Shown: one piece after another, positions 52,866-61,185 of the stretch | Numbering within the stretch: the first letter of the stretch is position 1 | How the letters are laid out: each line of letters begins with the position of its first letter | Assembly: GCA_019694165.1 (NCBI GenBank) | Contig: JAIBCL010000002.1 | Location: forward strand, 62,001-126,000 | DNA length: 64,000 nucleotides | Direction: 5' to 3' | DNA from: Verrucomicrobiaceae bacterium | Lineage (GTDB): Bacteria > Verrucomicrobiota > Verrucomicrobiia > Verrucomicrobiales > Verrucomicrobiaceae | Position numbers and translations under genes: made by a program | Notes under the pieces: generated by a model | What the model was told of the DNA's origin: nothing | Seen by the model: the letters and a program-made list of their open reading frames with translations, nothing else | Databases searched by the model: none

Positions 52866-54149
52866 ATGCACTCAACTTCTTTTGTGTTTGGCTGCGCACT
52901 TCTTGCCACTTCATGCTTCGCGGCGGACTGGCCTCAGTTTCGCGGCAGCGACGGTCAAGGCATCGCGACGGGATCAAAACCACCGCTGGAGTGGAGTGAC
53001 ACGAAAAACGTGCGCTGGAAGGCGGAGTTGCCAGGGCCGGGGTCGTCGAGTCCCATTCAGCACGGCGGCAAGGTTTTCGTGACGTGCTACAGCGGCTACG
53101 GGCTGGAGTTGAATGCGCCAGGAAACATCCGCGAATTGAAGCGGCATCTGATTTGTCTCAATGCGTCGGATGGGAAAGTGCTCTGGGATCGCGCGGTCAC
53201 AGCGGATGCGTCGGAAGACGAGTTTAATGATCGTCTCTCCGAGCATGGCTACGCCACGCAAACACCAGCGACGGATGGCGAGCGGGTGTATGCGTTCTTT
53301 GGCAAGAGCGGCGTGCTCGCTTTTGACATGAATGGCAAGCAGCTCTGGCAGGCGGATGCGGGCAAGGGCTCGAGCGGTCGCGGTTGGGGCTCGGCGACGA
53401 GTGTGGTGCTCTACAAAGACTTGGTGATCGTGAATGCGGCGGATGAGAGCAGCGCGATCCTGGCCTTCGACAAGGCAACGGGCAAACCGCGATGGAAAAC
53501 GGATGGCGGTGCCTATTTGGAGAAGGTTTACAACACGCCGGTGCTCGTGCCAGTGGATGGCGGGCGCGTGGATCTCGTGGTGGCGGTGCAAAACGAAGTG
53601 TGGGGATTCAATCCGGACACGGGCAAACTGCGCTGGTATGCGCAGGTGCCGATCTCCAGCAACATGGCCGCGGGTGTCGTGGCGCATGACGGCGTGGTGT
53701 ATGCCTTTGGCGGGAATCGCGGTCCCGGCACGGTAGCGATCAAAGCGGGCGGCAGCGGCGACGTGACAAAGTCGCATGTGCTATGGACGAGCACACGCGG
53801 CACGGATTTTCCGACCCCAGTGTTTCACGATGGCCATCTCTACTTCGCGAACTCGCAGGGCGTGGCCTACTGCATGAGCGCAAAGGATGGCGAGATCGTC
53901 TATCAAGAACGCATCGAAGTCGGGCGTGGCCGTAAAGGCGTGTATGCGTCGCCAGTGATGGCGGATGGCAAGATCTACCTCGTCACGCGCACGGCTGGCA
54001 TCGCCGTCATCGCTGCGAAGCCGAAGTTTGAGCAACTCGCGCACAATGTGATGGCCACGGATTCGGCCTCCTTCAATGCCACCCCAGCCATCGCGGGCGA
54101 TACGCTGCTGCTGCGCTCGAATTCGGCGATCTACTGCATCGGCAAGTGA
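52866..54149 (+). CDS. Secreted PQQ-like beta-propeller protein
   Basis: 427 aa with signal peptide SFVFGCALLATSCFA. WPQFRGSDGQGIATG is the typical start of this family, followed by repeated blades such as ICLNASDGKVLWDRA, LAFDMNGKQLWQAD, LAFDKATGKPRWKTDGG and WGFNPDTGKLRWYAQ. Such proteins are eight-bladed propellers without proven PQQ binding; roles range from scaffolds to glycan binding. It is followed after 22 bases by the YHYH-PEBP gene and leads the operon. Confidence 0.85.
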   Translation: MHSTSFVFGCALLATSCFAADWPQFRGSDGQGIATGSKPPLEWSDTKNVRWKAELPGPGSSSPIQHGGKVFVTCYSGYGLELNAPGNIRELKRHLICLNASDGKVLWDRAVTADASEDEFNDRLSEHGYATQTPATDGERVYAFFGKSGVLAFDMNGKQLWQADAGKGSSGRGWGSATSVVLYKDLVIVNAADESSAILAFDKATGKPRWKTDGGAYLEKVYNTPVLVPVDGGRVDLVVAVQNEVWGFNPDTGKLRWYAQVPISSNMAAGVVAHDGVVYAFGGNRGPGTVAIKAGGSGDVTKSHVLWTSTRGTDFPTPVFHDGHLYFANSQGVAYCMSAKDGEIVYQERIEVGRGRKGVYASPVMADGKIYLVTRTAGIAVIAAKPKFEQLAHNVMATDSASFNATPAIAGDTLLLRSNSAIYCIGK

Positions 54150-54171
54150 ACACCTAACCGCTCGGATTGAT

Positions 54172-55947
54172 ATGAACATCAAACCCATAGTTTTGTGTGC
54201 CCTCGGAGGCGCTTCGTCGTTCGCTCACACGCTCGAAACGTCGGATCGCGAGGCTTTACGCGCGCACATTCTCGAAGAGTGGAGCGCGAAGCCGCATCAA
54301 TCGCAGGCTGCTTCAATCATCAATCTGCGCCCGCAACTCGCCTCGACGTCTCCAGCCAACGTGCCCAACGCACCGGAAGCAGCGAAACCCTTCCTGCCTT
54401 TCACGAAGCTCGATCTGCGTGCAGACGCCGACTTCCTCTACGTCGGCTCCAATGGCATGCCGGATCACGACATGATGATCGGCATCACGGCCTGGCAGCA
54501 ACAGGTGCCGATCCCGCAGAAATACTTTGGTGACAACGCTTGGCGCATTCCCTTGAAGCCAGTGGTGGCGAAGAATCCGATGTCGGCGAAGTCGCACTTC
54601 TTCAAAGGAGCCATCGCGCTCGCGGCGAATGGCGTGCCGATCTTCAATCCGATCAAGACCAATGGCCACACGGACACCTTCCTCGCGGGTGAACTGGATC
54701 AGTGGGGCGGTCACTGCGGGCGCGCGGATGATTATCACTACCACATCGCGCCGCTGCATTTGCAGGCGAAGATCGGCAAGGGGCTGCCGGTGGCTTATGC
54801 GCTCGATGGTTATGCGATCTTCGGTTTGGACGAGCCCGATGGATCGCCGGTGACGGGCCTCGATGAGTTCAACGGGCACGAGTCAGCGACACTCGGCTAT
54901 CATTATCACGCGACGAAGACGTATCCGTATCTCAACGGTGGCTTCCATGGTGAAGTGGTGGAGCGCAACGGCCAGGTGGACCCGCAGCCGCGCACAAGCG
55001 GAGTGCGCGAGTATCTGCCGCCACTGCCCGGCGCGAAGATCACCGGTTTCACGCGCGAGGATGGGAAGAAGTTCAGCGTGCGATACGAAGTCGGCAACGA
55101 GACGCGCCAGGTGATCTACACGCTCAATGACGACAGCACGGTGAAGTTTGAGTTCGTGGATGGACAAGGCCAGGTGAAGACGGAAACACATTCGCCGCGC
55201 GAGCGTGGAGGCGGTGGTGGAGATCGTCCCCAAGGTGGAGGTGGCAAAGGGGATCGCGGCAAAGGTAAAGGTGACCGCAGCAAAGGTGGTCCGCGTCCCG
55301 ACATGAAGCGCGACGATGATCGCTCGAAGGAAAAGCGTCCGCCTGATGGCAACGCCGCGACGACACCGCCCATGCTCATCACACCGAAGCACAGCGGTAA
55401 CATGGTGCTCACCAGCCCCGCGCTCAAAGATGGCGATGAGCTGCCCAATGAGTTCAACGGCAACGGCGAAGGAGCCACGCTGCCGCTTGAATGGAAGGGC
55501 GCACCCGAGGGCACGCAGAGCTACGCATTGGTGATGGATCACATCGACCGCGACGGCATCCTCAAGACCTACTGGACCATGTATGACATCCCCGCGAACG
55601 TCACGAGCCTGCCGAAGAACGTGAAGGGCATCGGCAAACTCGGCGGCACCTGGAAGCGCGATGCGACCTACGTCACACCGCATTCCGCTGGCGGCGCGAA
55701 GCAGACCTACACGCTGCATCTTTACGCCCTGCCCGCCGCACCGAAGTTCGAGGGCGAAGGTCTCGTCACACGCGAGCAATTGCTCACGCAGATCAAAGAC
55801 AGCATCCTCGACAGCGCAGAGTTTCACGTCACCTACCAGCGCCCTCGCGATGACACTCGCGGCGGCGACGGTGATCGAAAGGAGAAGAAGCCCCGACCAC
55901 GCAACGAAGAAAACAAGTCCTCAACTCCAGCCACATCCAAGCCATGA
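54172..55947 (+). CDS. Secreted YHYH-domain protein fused to a PEBP (YbhB-like) domain by a basic Gly-rich linker
   Basis: 591 aa from ATG 54172; the frame runs upstream inside the previous gene. Signal peptide IVLCALGGASSFA. YHYH domain at about 70-310: GGHCGRADDYHYH, YALDGYAIFGLDEPDG, GYHYHATKTYPYLNGG. Linker at about 340-400: glycine/arginine/lysine-rich (for example GGGGKGDRGKGKGDRSKGG). PEBP domain at about 410-560: LTSPALKDGDELP, SYALVMDHIDRDG, YTLHLYALPAAP. PEBP proteins bind anionic ligands, but the combination is not familiar to me. It overlaps the sulfatase start by four bases. Confidence 0.8.
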   Translation: MNIKPIVLCALGGASSFAHTLETSDREALRAHILEEWSAKPHQSQAASIINLRPQLASTSPANVPNAPEAAKPFLPFTKLDLRADADFLYVGSNGMPDHDMMIGITAWQQQVPIPQKYFGDNAWRIPLKPVVAKNPMSAKSHFFKGAIALAANGVPIFNPIKTNGHTDTFLAGELDQWGGHCGRADDYHYHIAPLHLQAKIGKGLPVAYALDGYAIFGLDEPDGSPVTGLDEFNGHESATLGYHYHATKTYPYLNGGFHGEVVERNGQVDPQPRTSGVREYLPPLPGAKITGFTREDGKKFSVRYEVGNETRQVIYTLNDDSTVKFEFVDGQGQVKTETHSPRERGGGGGDRPQGGGGKGDRGKGKGDRSKGGPRPDMKRDDDRSKEKRPPDGNAATTPPMLITPKHSGNMVLTSPALKDGDELPNEFNGNGEGATLPLEWKGAPEGTQSYALVMDHIDRDGILKTYWTMYDIPANVTSLPKNVKGIGKLGGTWKRDATYVTPHSAGGAKQTYTLHLYALPAAPKFEGEGLVTREQLLTQIKDSILDSAEFHVTYQRPRDDTRGGDGDRKEKKPRPRNEENKSSTPATSKP

Positions 55948-57473
55948 ACACCAGACCTCTCACCGTCATCGCATCGTTGCTGGCACTCTGTGCCGCCTCG
56001 CCACAGCGCGTTGCCGCCGCGCAGCAGCCGAACTTCCTCATCATCATGGGCGAAGCACAGGGCTGGGCGTCCATGTCGGTGCCGCAGGACGATCGCAATC
56101 CCGAGGGATCGAAGAGCGATTTCATTCGCACGCCGAACCTCGATGCGCTGGCGCAGCGCGGCATTCGCTTCTCGGATTTCTACGCGGCCTCACCGCGCTG
56201 CACGCCGACGCGCGCGGCGCTTTTCACCGGACGTAGTCCGGCGGCGTTGCACATGACGTATGTCGGCGACACGAAGCAGGACGGCGTGGGTTTGCCCGGC
56301 GACAAGGTGATCTCGCCACCGAGCACGACGCAGTTGCCCGATGGCATCGAGACGATTGGCACGCTGCTGAAGAAGCACGGCTATGCGACGGCGCACTTTG
56401 GCAAATGGCATGTCGGTCGCGAGAACCCAAAGACGAATGGTTACGACGAGAACGATGGACCGAATAGCAACGGCGGTCCTGAGAACGCCAGTGAGCCGAA
56501 CCCGAAGCAATGCTACGCCACCGCGAAGCTCGGCATGGATTTCATGACGCGGCAGGTGCGCGTGCGGAAGCCGTTCTATTTGCACATCTCACACTATCCC
56601 GGCAGGTCTATTGAGTGTGCGCTTCCTGAGACCGTTGAAGCGGTGAAGAAGCGCATGAACAACCGGCTCGACAGCGGCCGCATCGGCGAGGCTGCGGGCA
56701 ATGAGGAGATTGACAAGACCATCGGACTCGTGCTCGCAAAGCTCAAAGAACTCGGCCAGCTTGAGAACACCTACATCTTCTACACCGCCGATCACGGCGC
56801 GCAGGGCGGCAATGCAAACGGTGCGCTCACCAAGGGCAAAGGGACGGTGTGGGAGGGCGGCATTCGCGTTCCCTTGCTCGTCGCCGGACCAGGGATCAAG
56901 CCCGGGGTCTTCTTGCATGTGCGCGCGAGCACGGTGGATGTGCTGCCCACCATCATGGACCTCGCGGGTGTCAAAGCGTTGCCCTCGGGACTCGAAGGCG
57001 CGAGCCTCGTCGATGTGATCAAGCGCGATGCCAACGCCGCGCCGAAGCGTGCGCACGAGGAATTCGTCGTCCACTTCCCGCACTACGACAAAGACCCGCT
57101 CGGCCCTGCCTCCGCGATCATCTATCAGAACTACAAGATGATCCGCGTCTTCGAGACGGAGGAACGCCATCTCTTTGATCTCAGCAAGGACGTAGGCGAG
57201 CGAAAAGACCTCGCCGCCTCGAAGCCCGAGATCGTGCAGTCGCTCGACAATCGCATGATGGACTACATCCGCGCCATCGGTGCTGGCATGCCAACGCCGA
57301 ACCCGAACTACGACCCCAAAGGCGAGCGCTCCGGTGATCGCAAAGGCGGTGGCGGAAAGGGTGGCAAAGGCGGCGGAAAGGGCGGCGGCAAAGGAGGCAA
57401 GGGCGACAAGAAGAAGTCGCGTCCTGATGAAGCTGATGCTGACACCTCAACGACGAACTCTCCGAAGCAATGA
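55944..57473 (+). CDS. Secreted sulfatase with altered N-terminal metal site and Gly/Lys-rich tail
   Basis: 509 aa with a signal peptide (LTVIASLLALCAASPQRVAA). CTPTR at 86-90 is a proper sulfatase signature and TADHGAQGG a proper downstream metal motif. But the first metal motif reads IIMGEAQGW, where sulfatases have (T/A)DDQGW: the two Asp are Glu37 and Ala38. Calcium binding may be weakened or rearranged. The last 50 residues are a basic low-complexity tail (GGGKGGKGGGKGGGKGGKG). It is coupled to both neighbours by ATGA overlaps. Confidence 0.83.
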   Translation: MNTRPLTVIASLLALCAASPQRVAAAQQPNFLIIMGEAQGWASMSVPQDDRNPEGSKSDFIRTPNLDALAQRGIRFSDFYAASPRCTPTRAALFTGRSPAALHMTYVGDTKQDGVGLPGDKVISPPSTTQLPDGIETIGTLLKKHGYATAHFGKWHVGRENPKTNGYDENDGPNSNGGPENASEPNPKQCYATAKLGMDFMTRQVRVRKPFYLHISHYPGRSIECALPETVEAVKKRMNNRLDSGRIGEAAGNEEIDKTIGLVLAKLKELGQLENTYIFYTADHGAQGGNANGALTKGKGTVWEGGIRVPLLVAGPGIKPGVFLHVRASTVDVLPTIMDLAGVKALPSGLEGASLVDVIKRDANAAPKRAHEEFVVHFPHYDKDPLGPASAIIYQNYKMIRVFETEERHLFDLSKDVGERKDLAASKPEIVQSLDNRMMDYIRAIGAGMPTPNPNYDPKGERSGDRKGGGGKGGKGGGKGGGKGGKGDKKKSRPDEADADTSTTNSPKQ

Positions 57474-58930
57474 GTCCGAAGCTGTTTCCCATGATTGCTG
57501 CGTTGATCGCGGTGATCGTCGCCGCCGTAGCTCAAGATGCTCCGCGCGATCGCGACAAGGATCGAAAGAACAACGGCAAAGGCGGTCGCAACGGCGGCGC
57601 GGGTGTGGAGTCGGCGGTGATCCCAGAATACAAGTTCAATGCGTGGCTTTGCCGACCAGGAGCGGACTCGATCACGATCAGCGTGATGGCTTGGGAGCCG
57701 ATGGAGGTCTTTGCTTCGTATGGTGCTGATGCGCAGTCGCTCACGCAAAAGTCAGCGCCCCTCACGCTCGCGGCTGGCGAGTCGAAGAACATTGTGCTCA
57801 GCGGATTGAAGCCCGACACGAGCTACGCTTATCAACTCACCACGAAGTCCGCGACGGGCGATGCGGTGCCGGACAACGTGCGCACGTTTCACACACAGCG
57901 CGCGCCGGGCTCCGCGTTCAGCTTTGTCATGCAGGCGGACTCGCACTTGGACACCAACACGAACGTGCAGGTGTATCAGCAGACGCTCGCGAACATGCTC
58001 GCCTCGAAGCCCGACTTCATGGTCGATCTCGGCGACACCACGATGGTGGACAAGTTCGGCCGGTTCTACACGCGCTCCGAGTCGCAATACAAAGCGCAGC
58101 GCTATTACATGGGGCAGATCGCGCACAGCACGCCCATCTTCCTCGCGCTCGGTAATCACGATGGCGAGAAGGCCGAGCGTCTCGATGGCAGTGCGAACTC
58201 CATGCCGCTCTGGTCGCTGGCGAACCGGAAGAAATACTTCCCCAATCCCGAGCCCGGCGGCATCTACACTGGCAACGCCACGCCTTTGGAAAGCGCCGGT
58301 CTCTTGCAGAACTACTATGCGTGGGAGTGGGGCGATGTGCAGTTCATCGTGCTCGATCCCTTCTGGGCCACGAAGCGCGACAGCACGGGCGATGACAACT
58401 GGAGCCGCACCCTCGGCGAGGCGCAGTATCGCTGGCTTACGAAGACGCTGGAGGACAGCAAGGCGAAGTTCCGCTTCGTCTTCCTGCATCACCTCATCGG
58501 CGGACTCGATCACGACGTGCGCGGCGGCATTGTGAATGTGCCGTATCTCGAATGGGGCGGCAAAAGCAGCGACGGCACCGATGGCTTCGCCAAGAACCGC
58601 CCCGGCTGGGCTTTGCCGATTCATATGCTCTTCGTCAAACACCACGTCAGTGCTGTCTTCCACGGTCACGATCACTTGTATGTGAAGGAAGAAGCCGATG
58701 GCATCATCTATCAAGAAGTCCCTCAACCCGGCCACCCCAACGGCCACACGCGCAGCGCCGAAGACTATCGCTACAAGGGCGAAGTCCGCCCCGCCTCCGG
58801 CCACGTCCGCGTCACAGTGAGCAAGGACGAGGCAAAGGTCGAGTATGTCTTTACCACCGTGCCCGGCGTGACTGGCAGCCAGGAACCGAACGGGAGCGTG
58901 CAGCACAGCTACGTCATCAAACCTCGATAA
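57470..58930 (+). CDS. Secreted calcineurin-like metallophosphoesterase with N-terminal FN3-like domain
   Basis: 486 aa. After a signal peptide (IAALIAVIVAAVA) comes a short basic stretch (RDRDKDRKNNGKGGRNGG), an FN3-like domain as in purple acid phosphatases (LSGLKPDTSYAYQLTT), and the phosphoesterase core: QADSHLD, DLGDTTMV, LALGNHDGE, FVFLHHLIGG and VFHGHDHLYVK, which together hold the two-metal ligands. Role: hydrolysis of phosphomonoesters or diesters outside the cytoplasm. It sits between two sulfatases with ATGA and two-base spacing, so removal of phosphate and sulfate from the same material is plausible. Confidence 0.85.
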   Translation: MSPKLFPMIAALIAVIVAAVAQDAPRDRDKDRKNNGKGGRNGGAGVESAVIPEYKFNAWLCRPGADSITISVMAWEPMEVFASYGADAQSLTQKSAPLTLAAGESKNIVLSGLKPDTSYAYQLTTKSATGDAVPDNVRTFHTQRAPGSAFSFVMQADSHLDTNTNVQVYQQTLANMLASKPDFMVDLGDTTMVDKFGRFYTRSESQYKAQRYYMGQIAHSTPIFLALGNHDGEKAERLDGSANSMPLWSLANRKKYFPNPEPGGIYTGNATPLESAGLLQNYYAWEWGDVQFIVLDPFWATKRDSTGDDNWSRTLGEAQYRWLTKTLEDSKAKFRFVFLHHLIGGLDHDVRGGIVNVPYLEWGGKSSDGTDGFAKNRPGWALPIHMLFVKHHVSAVFHGHDHLYVKEEADGIIYQEVPQPGHPNGHTRSAEDYRYKGEVRPASGHVRVTVSKDEAKVEYVFTTVPGVTGSQEPNGSVQHSYVIKPR

Positions 58931-58932
58931 AC

Positions 58933-60273
58933 ATGAAAATCATCTTCACTCTCCTCGCCGCGTTTCACGTCACGGCCTTTGCCGCCGCACCGCCGAACTT
59001 TGTTTTCATCCTCGCGGATGATCAGTCATGGAGCGGCACGTCGGTGCGGATGAAGGCGGATGAGCCGTTGAGCGCGACGGCGGTGTTTCGGACGCCGAAT
59101 TTGGAAAAGCTGGCGGCACAGGGGATGACGTTTTCGCAGGCTTACTCGGCGCACTGCAAGTGCGAGTGCTCGCGGGCGGCGATTCAGATGGGCCGCACGA
59201 CGACAACGCTGAATGCGCCGGACAAGTCGGCGCGAAACTGGAGCGCGCCGGTGACGGATTCGCTGGTGAACACGCTGAAGAAGGCGAATCCGGCGTATCG
59301 CACGGCGCATTTCGGCAAGTGGCAGTGGTTTCACACGCCGGAGTCGATGGGCTACGACGCGAGCGATGGCATCACGATGAACGAGGATGGCGACACGACC
59401 GATCCGGAGGACCCGAAGCAGTCGTTTGGCATCACGAGACGTGCGAAGGCTTTCATGGAGTCGCAAGTGAAGGCGCAGAAGCCTTTTTACCTGCAACTCA
59501 GCTACTACGCGCCGCATCAGAAGCCGCAGGCGCTCGCGGCGACGCTGAAAAAGTATGAAGGACTCAGCGGTGGCGGCGGCAAAGGTGATCGTGCGGTCGT
59601 CGCGGCGATGACGGAGGACTTCGACACGTGCATCGGCGAGGTTTTGAAGACGCTCGACACGCTGCGCATCGCGGAGAACACGGTGGTGATCTACAGCTCC
59701 GACAACGGCGGTCGCACAGAGATTCTGAACGGCGGCAAAGGCAATCTCGGCGAAGGTGGCTTGCGCGAGCCATTGATCGTGCGCTGCCCGGGCATCAAGC
59801 CCGGCACGCGTTGTGACACGCCGGTGATTCTCTACGACCTGATGGCGACGGTGCTCGACTTTGCTGCGCCGGGTTATGCGCTGCCTAAAGGTGTCGAGGG
59901 CGGCAGTTGGCGGCCTTTGCTGCTAAGCGGAGGCAAGGAACCGGTGAAGCGGCCGATTGATCGCTTTGTGTGGCATCAACCAGTCGAGATCGATCATCCG
60001 CAGTCGGCGATCCGTCGCGGCGACTACAAGGTGCTCTACTACTGGGACACGAAGGAGGCGATGCTCTTCGATTTGAAGAACGATCTCGGCGAAACGCGTG
60101 ATTTGTCGCGTCAACGGGCCGACATCACCGAAAAGCTCGTCACCGAGCTGAAAGCGCATGTTTTGGCCGGACTCGGCGCTGAGGCTGTTTCGGCGCTGGA
60201 GCGCGGTGAGGTCTCCAGCGGCAAACCGAAGGGCAAAGGCAAAGGAAAGGGCAAACCGAAGAAGAACGCGTGA
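58933..60273 (+). CDS. Secreted sulfatase with C-x-C-S-R active-site variant
   Basis: 446 aa from ATG 58933. Signal peptide IIFTLLAAFHVTAFAAA. Metal motif FILADDQSW is intact. The signature region is HCKCECSRAA: Cys77-Glu-Cys79-Ser-Arg81 fits C-x-x-S-R but has Cys where Pro, Ala or Ser is usual; Cys75 is nearby too. SSDNGGRTE is the downstream metal motif. It ends in a basic tail (GKPKGKGKGKGKPKKNA). Sulfate ester hydrolysis is likely if maturation tolerates the variant. Confidence 0.83.
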   Translation: MKIIFTLLAAFHVTAFAAAPPNFVFILADDQSWSGTSVRMKADEPLSATAVFRTPNLEKLAAQGMTFSQAYSAHCKCECSRAAIQMGRTTTTLNAPDKSARNWSAPVTDSLVNTLKKANPAYRTAHFGKWQWFHTPESMGYDASDGITMNEDGDTTDPEDPKQSFGITRRAKAFMESQVKAQKPFYLQLSYYAPHQKPQALAATLKKYEGLSGGGGKGDRAVVAAMTEDFDTCIGEVLKTLDTLRIAENTVVIYSSDNGGRTEILNGGKGNLGEGGLREPLIVRCPGIKPGTRCDTPVILYDLMATVLDFAAPGYALPKGVEGGSWRPLLLSGGKEPVKRPIDRFVWHQPVEIDHPQSAIRRGDYKVLYYWDTKEAMLFDLKNDLGETRDLSRQRADITEKLVTELKAHVLAGLGAEAVSALERGEVSSGKPKGKGKGKGKPKKNA

Positions 60274-60326
60274 AGAGGCTCTACTGACGAAAGCGGCGGC
60301 TCGGGTTCATGGGCCATTTTGAGACT

Positions 60327-60986
60327 TCACACGAGTCCATCTTTCAGCGCTCTCGCGACGGCGGCGGCGCGGCTGTGGACGTTGAGTTTGGCGAAGAGGT
60401 TGCGGGTGTGGGTGTCGGTGGTGTGGATGCTGACGTTCATCTTTTCGGCGATCTCTTTCCCGGTGCGGCCTTCGACGAGGTGGGCGAGGAGTTCGCGCTC
60501 GCGTGGGGTGAGCGCGATGGGCGCGGGGGCGGGTTTGATGAGCTTGGCGAGCATCTTGACGACGCTGGCGGCGACGTTGGGGGACATGGGCGAGCCGCCG
60601 TGCGCGGCGTCGAGGATGGCTTCGGCGATTTGCTCGGGGCGGGAGGTCTTCAACAAGTAGCCGCAGGCTCCGGCGCTTATGGCCTGGGTGATTTTGGCTT
60701 CGTCTTCGAAGACGGTGAGGATGACGATGCGGCAGTCGGGGGCGAGGTCATGCACGTCGGCGATGATGTCGAGGCCGCTGCGACCGGGGAGGCCGACATC
60801 GAGGAGGAGCACTTGCGGATGGTTGTCAGGCTTCGTGGTGCGCAGGGCTTCGAGCATGGACTCGGCATTGGCGAAGGCTTGCGCGGGGGCGAGGCCGCGT
60901 TTGGCTGTGCAGAGGCGTTCGAGGCTGCGGCGGAAGGTGTCGTGGTCTTCGACGAGCCAGGTGCGGGTGAGGGATTCGGGGTTCAT
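60327..60986 (-). CDS. NarL/FixJ-type response regulator
   Basis: 219 aa. Receiver domain: acidic pocket VEDHD (13-16), phospho-acceptor Asp63 in LLLDVGLPG, Thr91 in ILTVF and Lys113 in LLKTS. Output domain at about 155-215: LTPRERELLAHLVEGRTGKE and VSIHTTDTHTRNLFAKL, a LuxR-type HTH. It should be phosphorylated by the histidine kinase encoded just upstream (61186-63177) and regulate transcription as a dimer. Convergent with the sulfatase operon. Confidence 0.92.
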   Translation of the reverse strand: MNPESLTRTWLVEDHDTFRRSLERLCTAKRGLAPAQAFANAESMLEALRTTKPDNHPQVLLLDVGLPGRSGLDIIADVHDLAPDCRIVILTVFEDEAKITQAISAGACGYLLKTSRPEQIAEAILDAAHGGSPMSPNVAASVVKMLAKLIKPAPAPIALTPRERELLAHLVEGRTGKEIAEKMNVSIHTTDTHTRNLFAKLNVHSRAAAVARALKDGLV

Positions 60987-61044
60987 GCGTTTCGAGTCGT
61001 TAGCTGTTCCGCTTCGCGCTGTTCCTTATGAAGACGTTTTTGAT

Positions 61045-61164
61045 GACAGGAGAATGGGGGCAGGAGAATGAATTCAAATCTGGTGCTGCCAATCATGCGG
61101 CATGGATGGGCGCGGTTGGTGGGTAAACTTCTTCATTTCATTCTTGTGCCCTCATTCTCTTGTC
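61045..61164. repeat. Long inverted repeat with purine-rich arm between kinase and regulator genes
   Basis: Arms at 61045-61072 and 61137-61164 are 28 bases long and match at 24 positions; three of the four differences are G-U type. The left arm is made of ggagaatg units. It has the same organisation as the elements at 18942-19017 and 48404-48490 but a longer loop (64 bases). No U-tract is present. It separates the histidine kinase gene from the response regulator gene. Confidence 0.5.
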
Positions 61165-61185
61165 ATCGCTCAGACTCTTTCGGTT

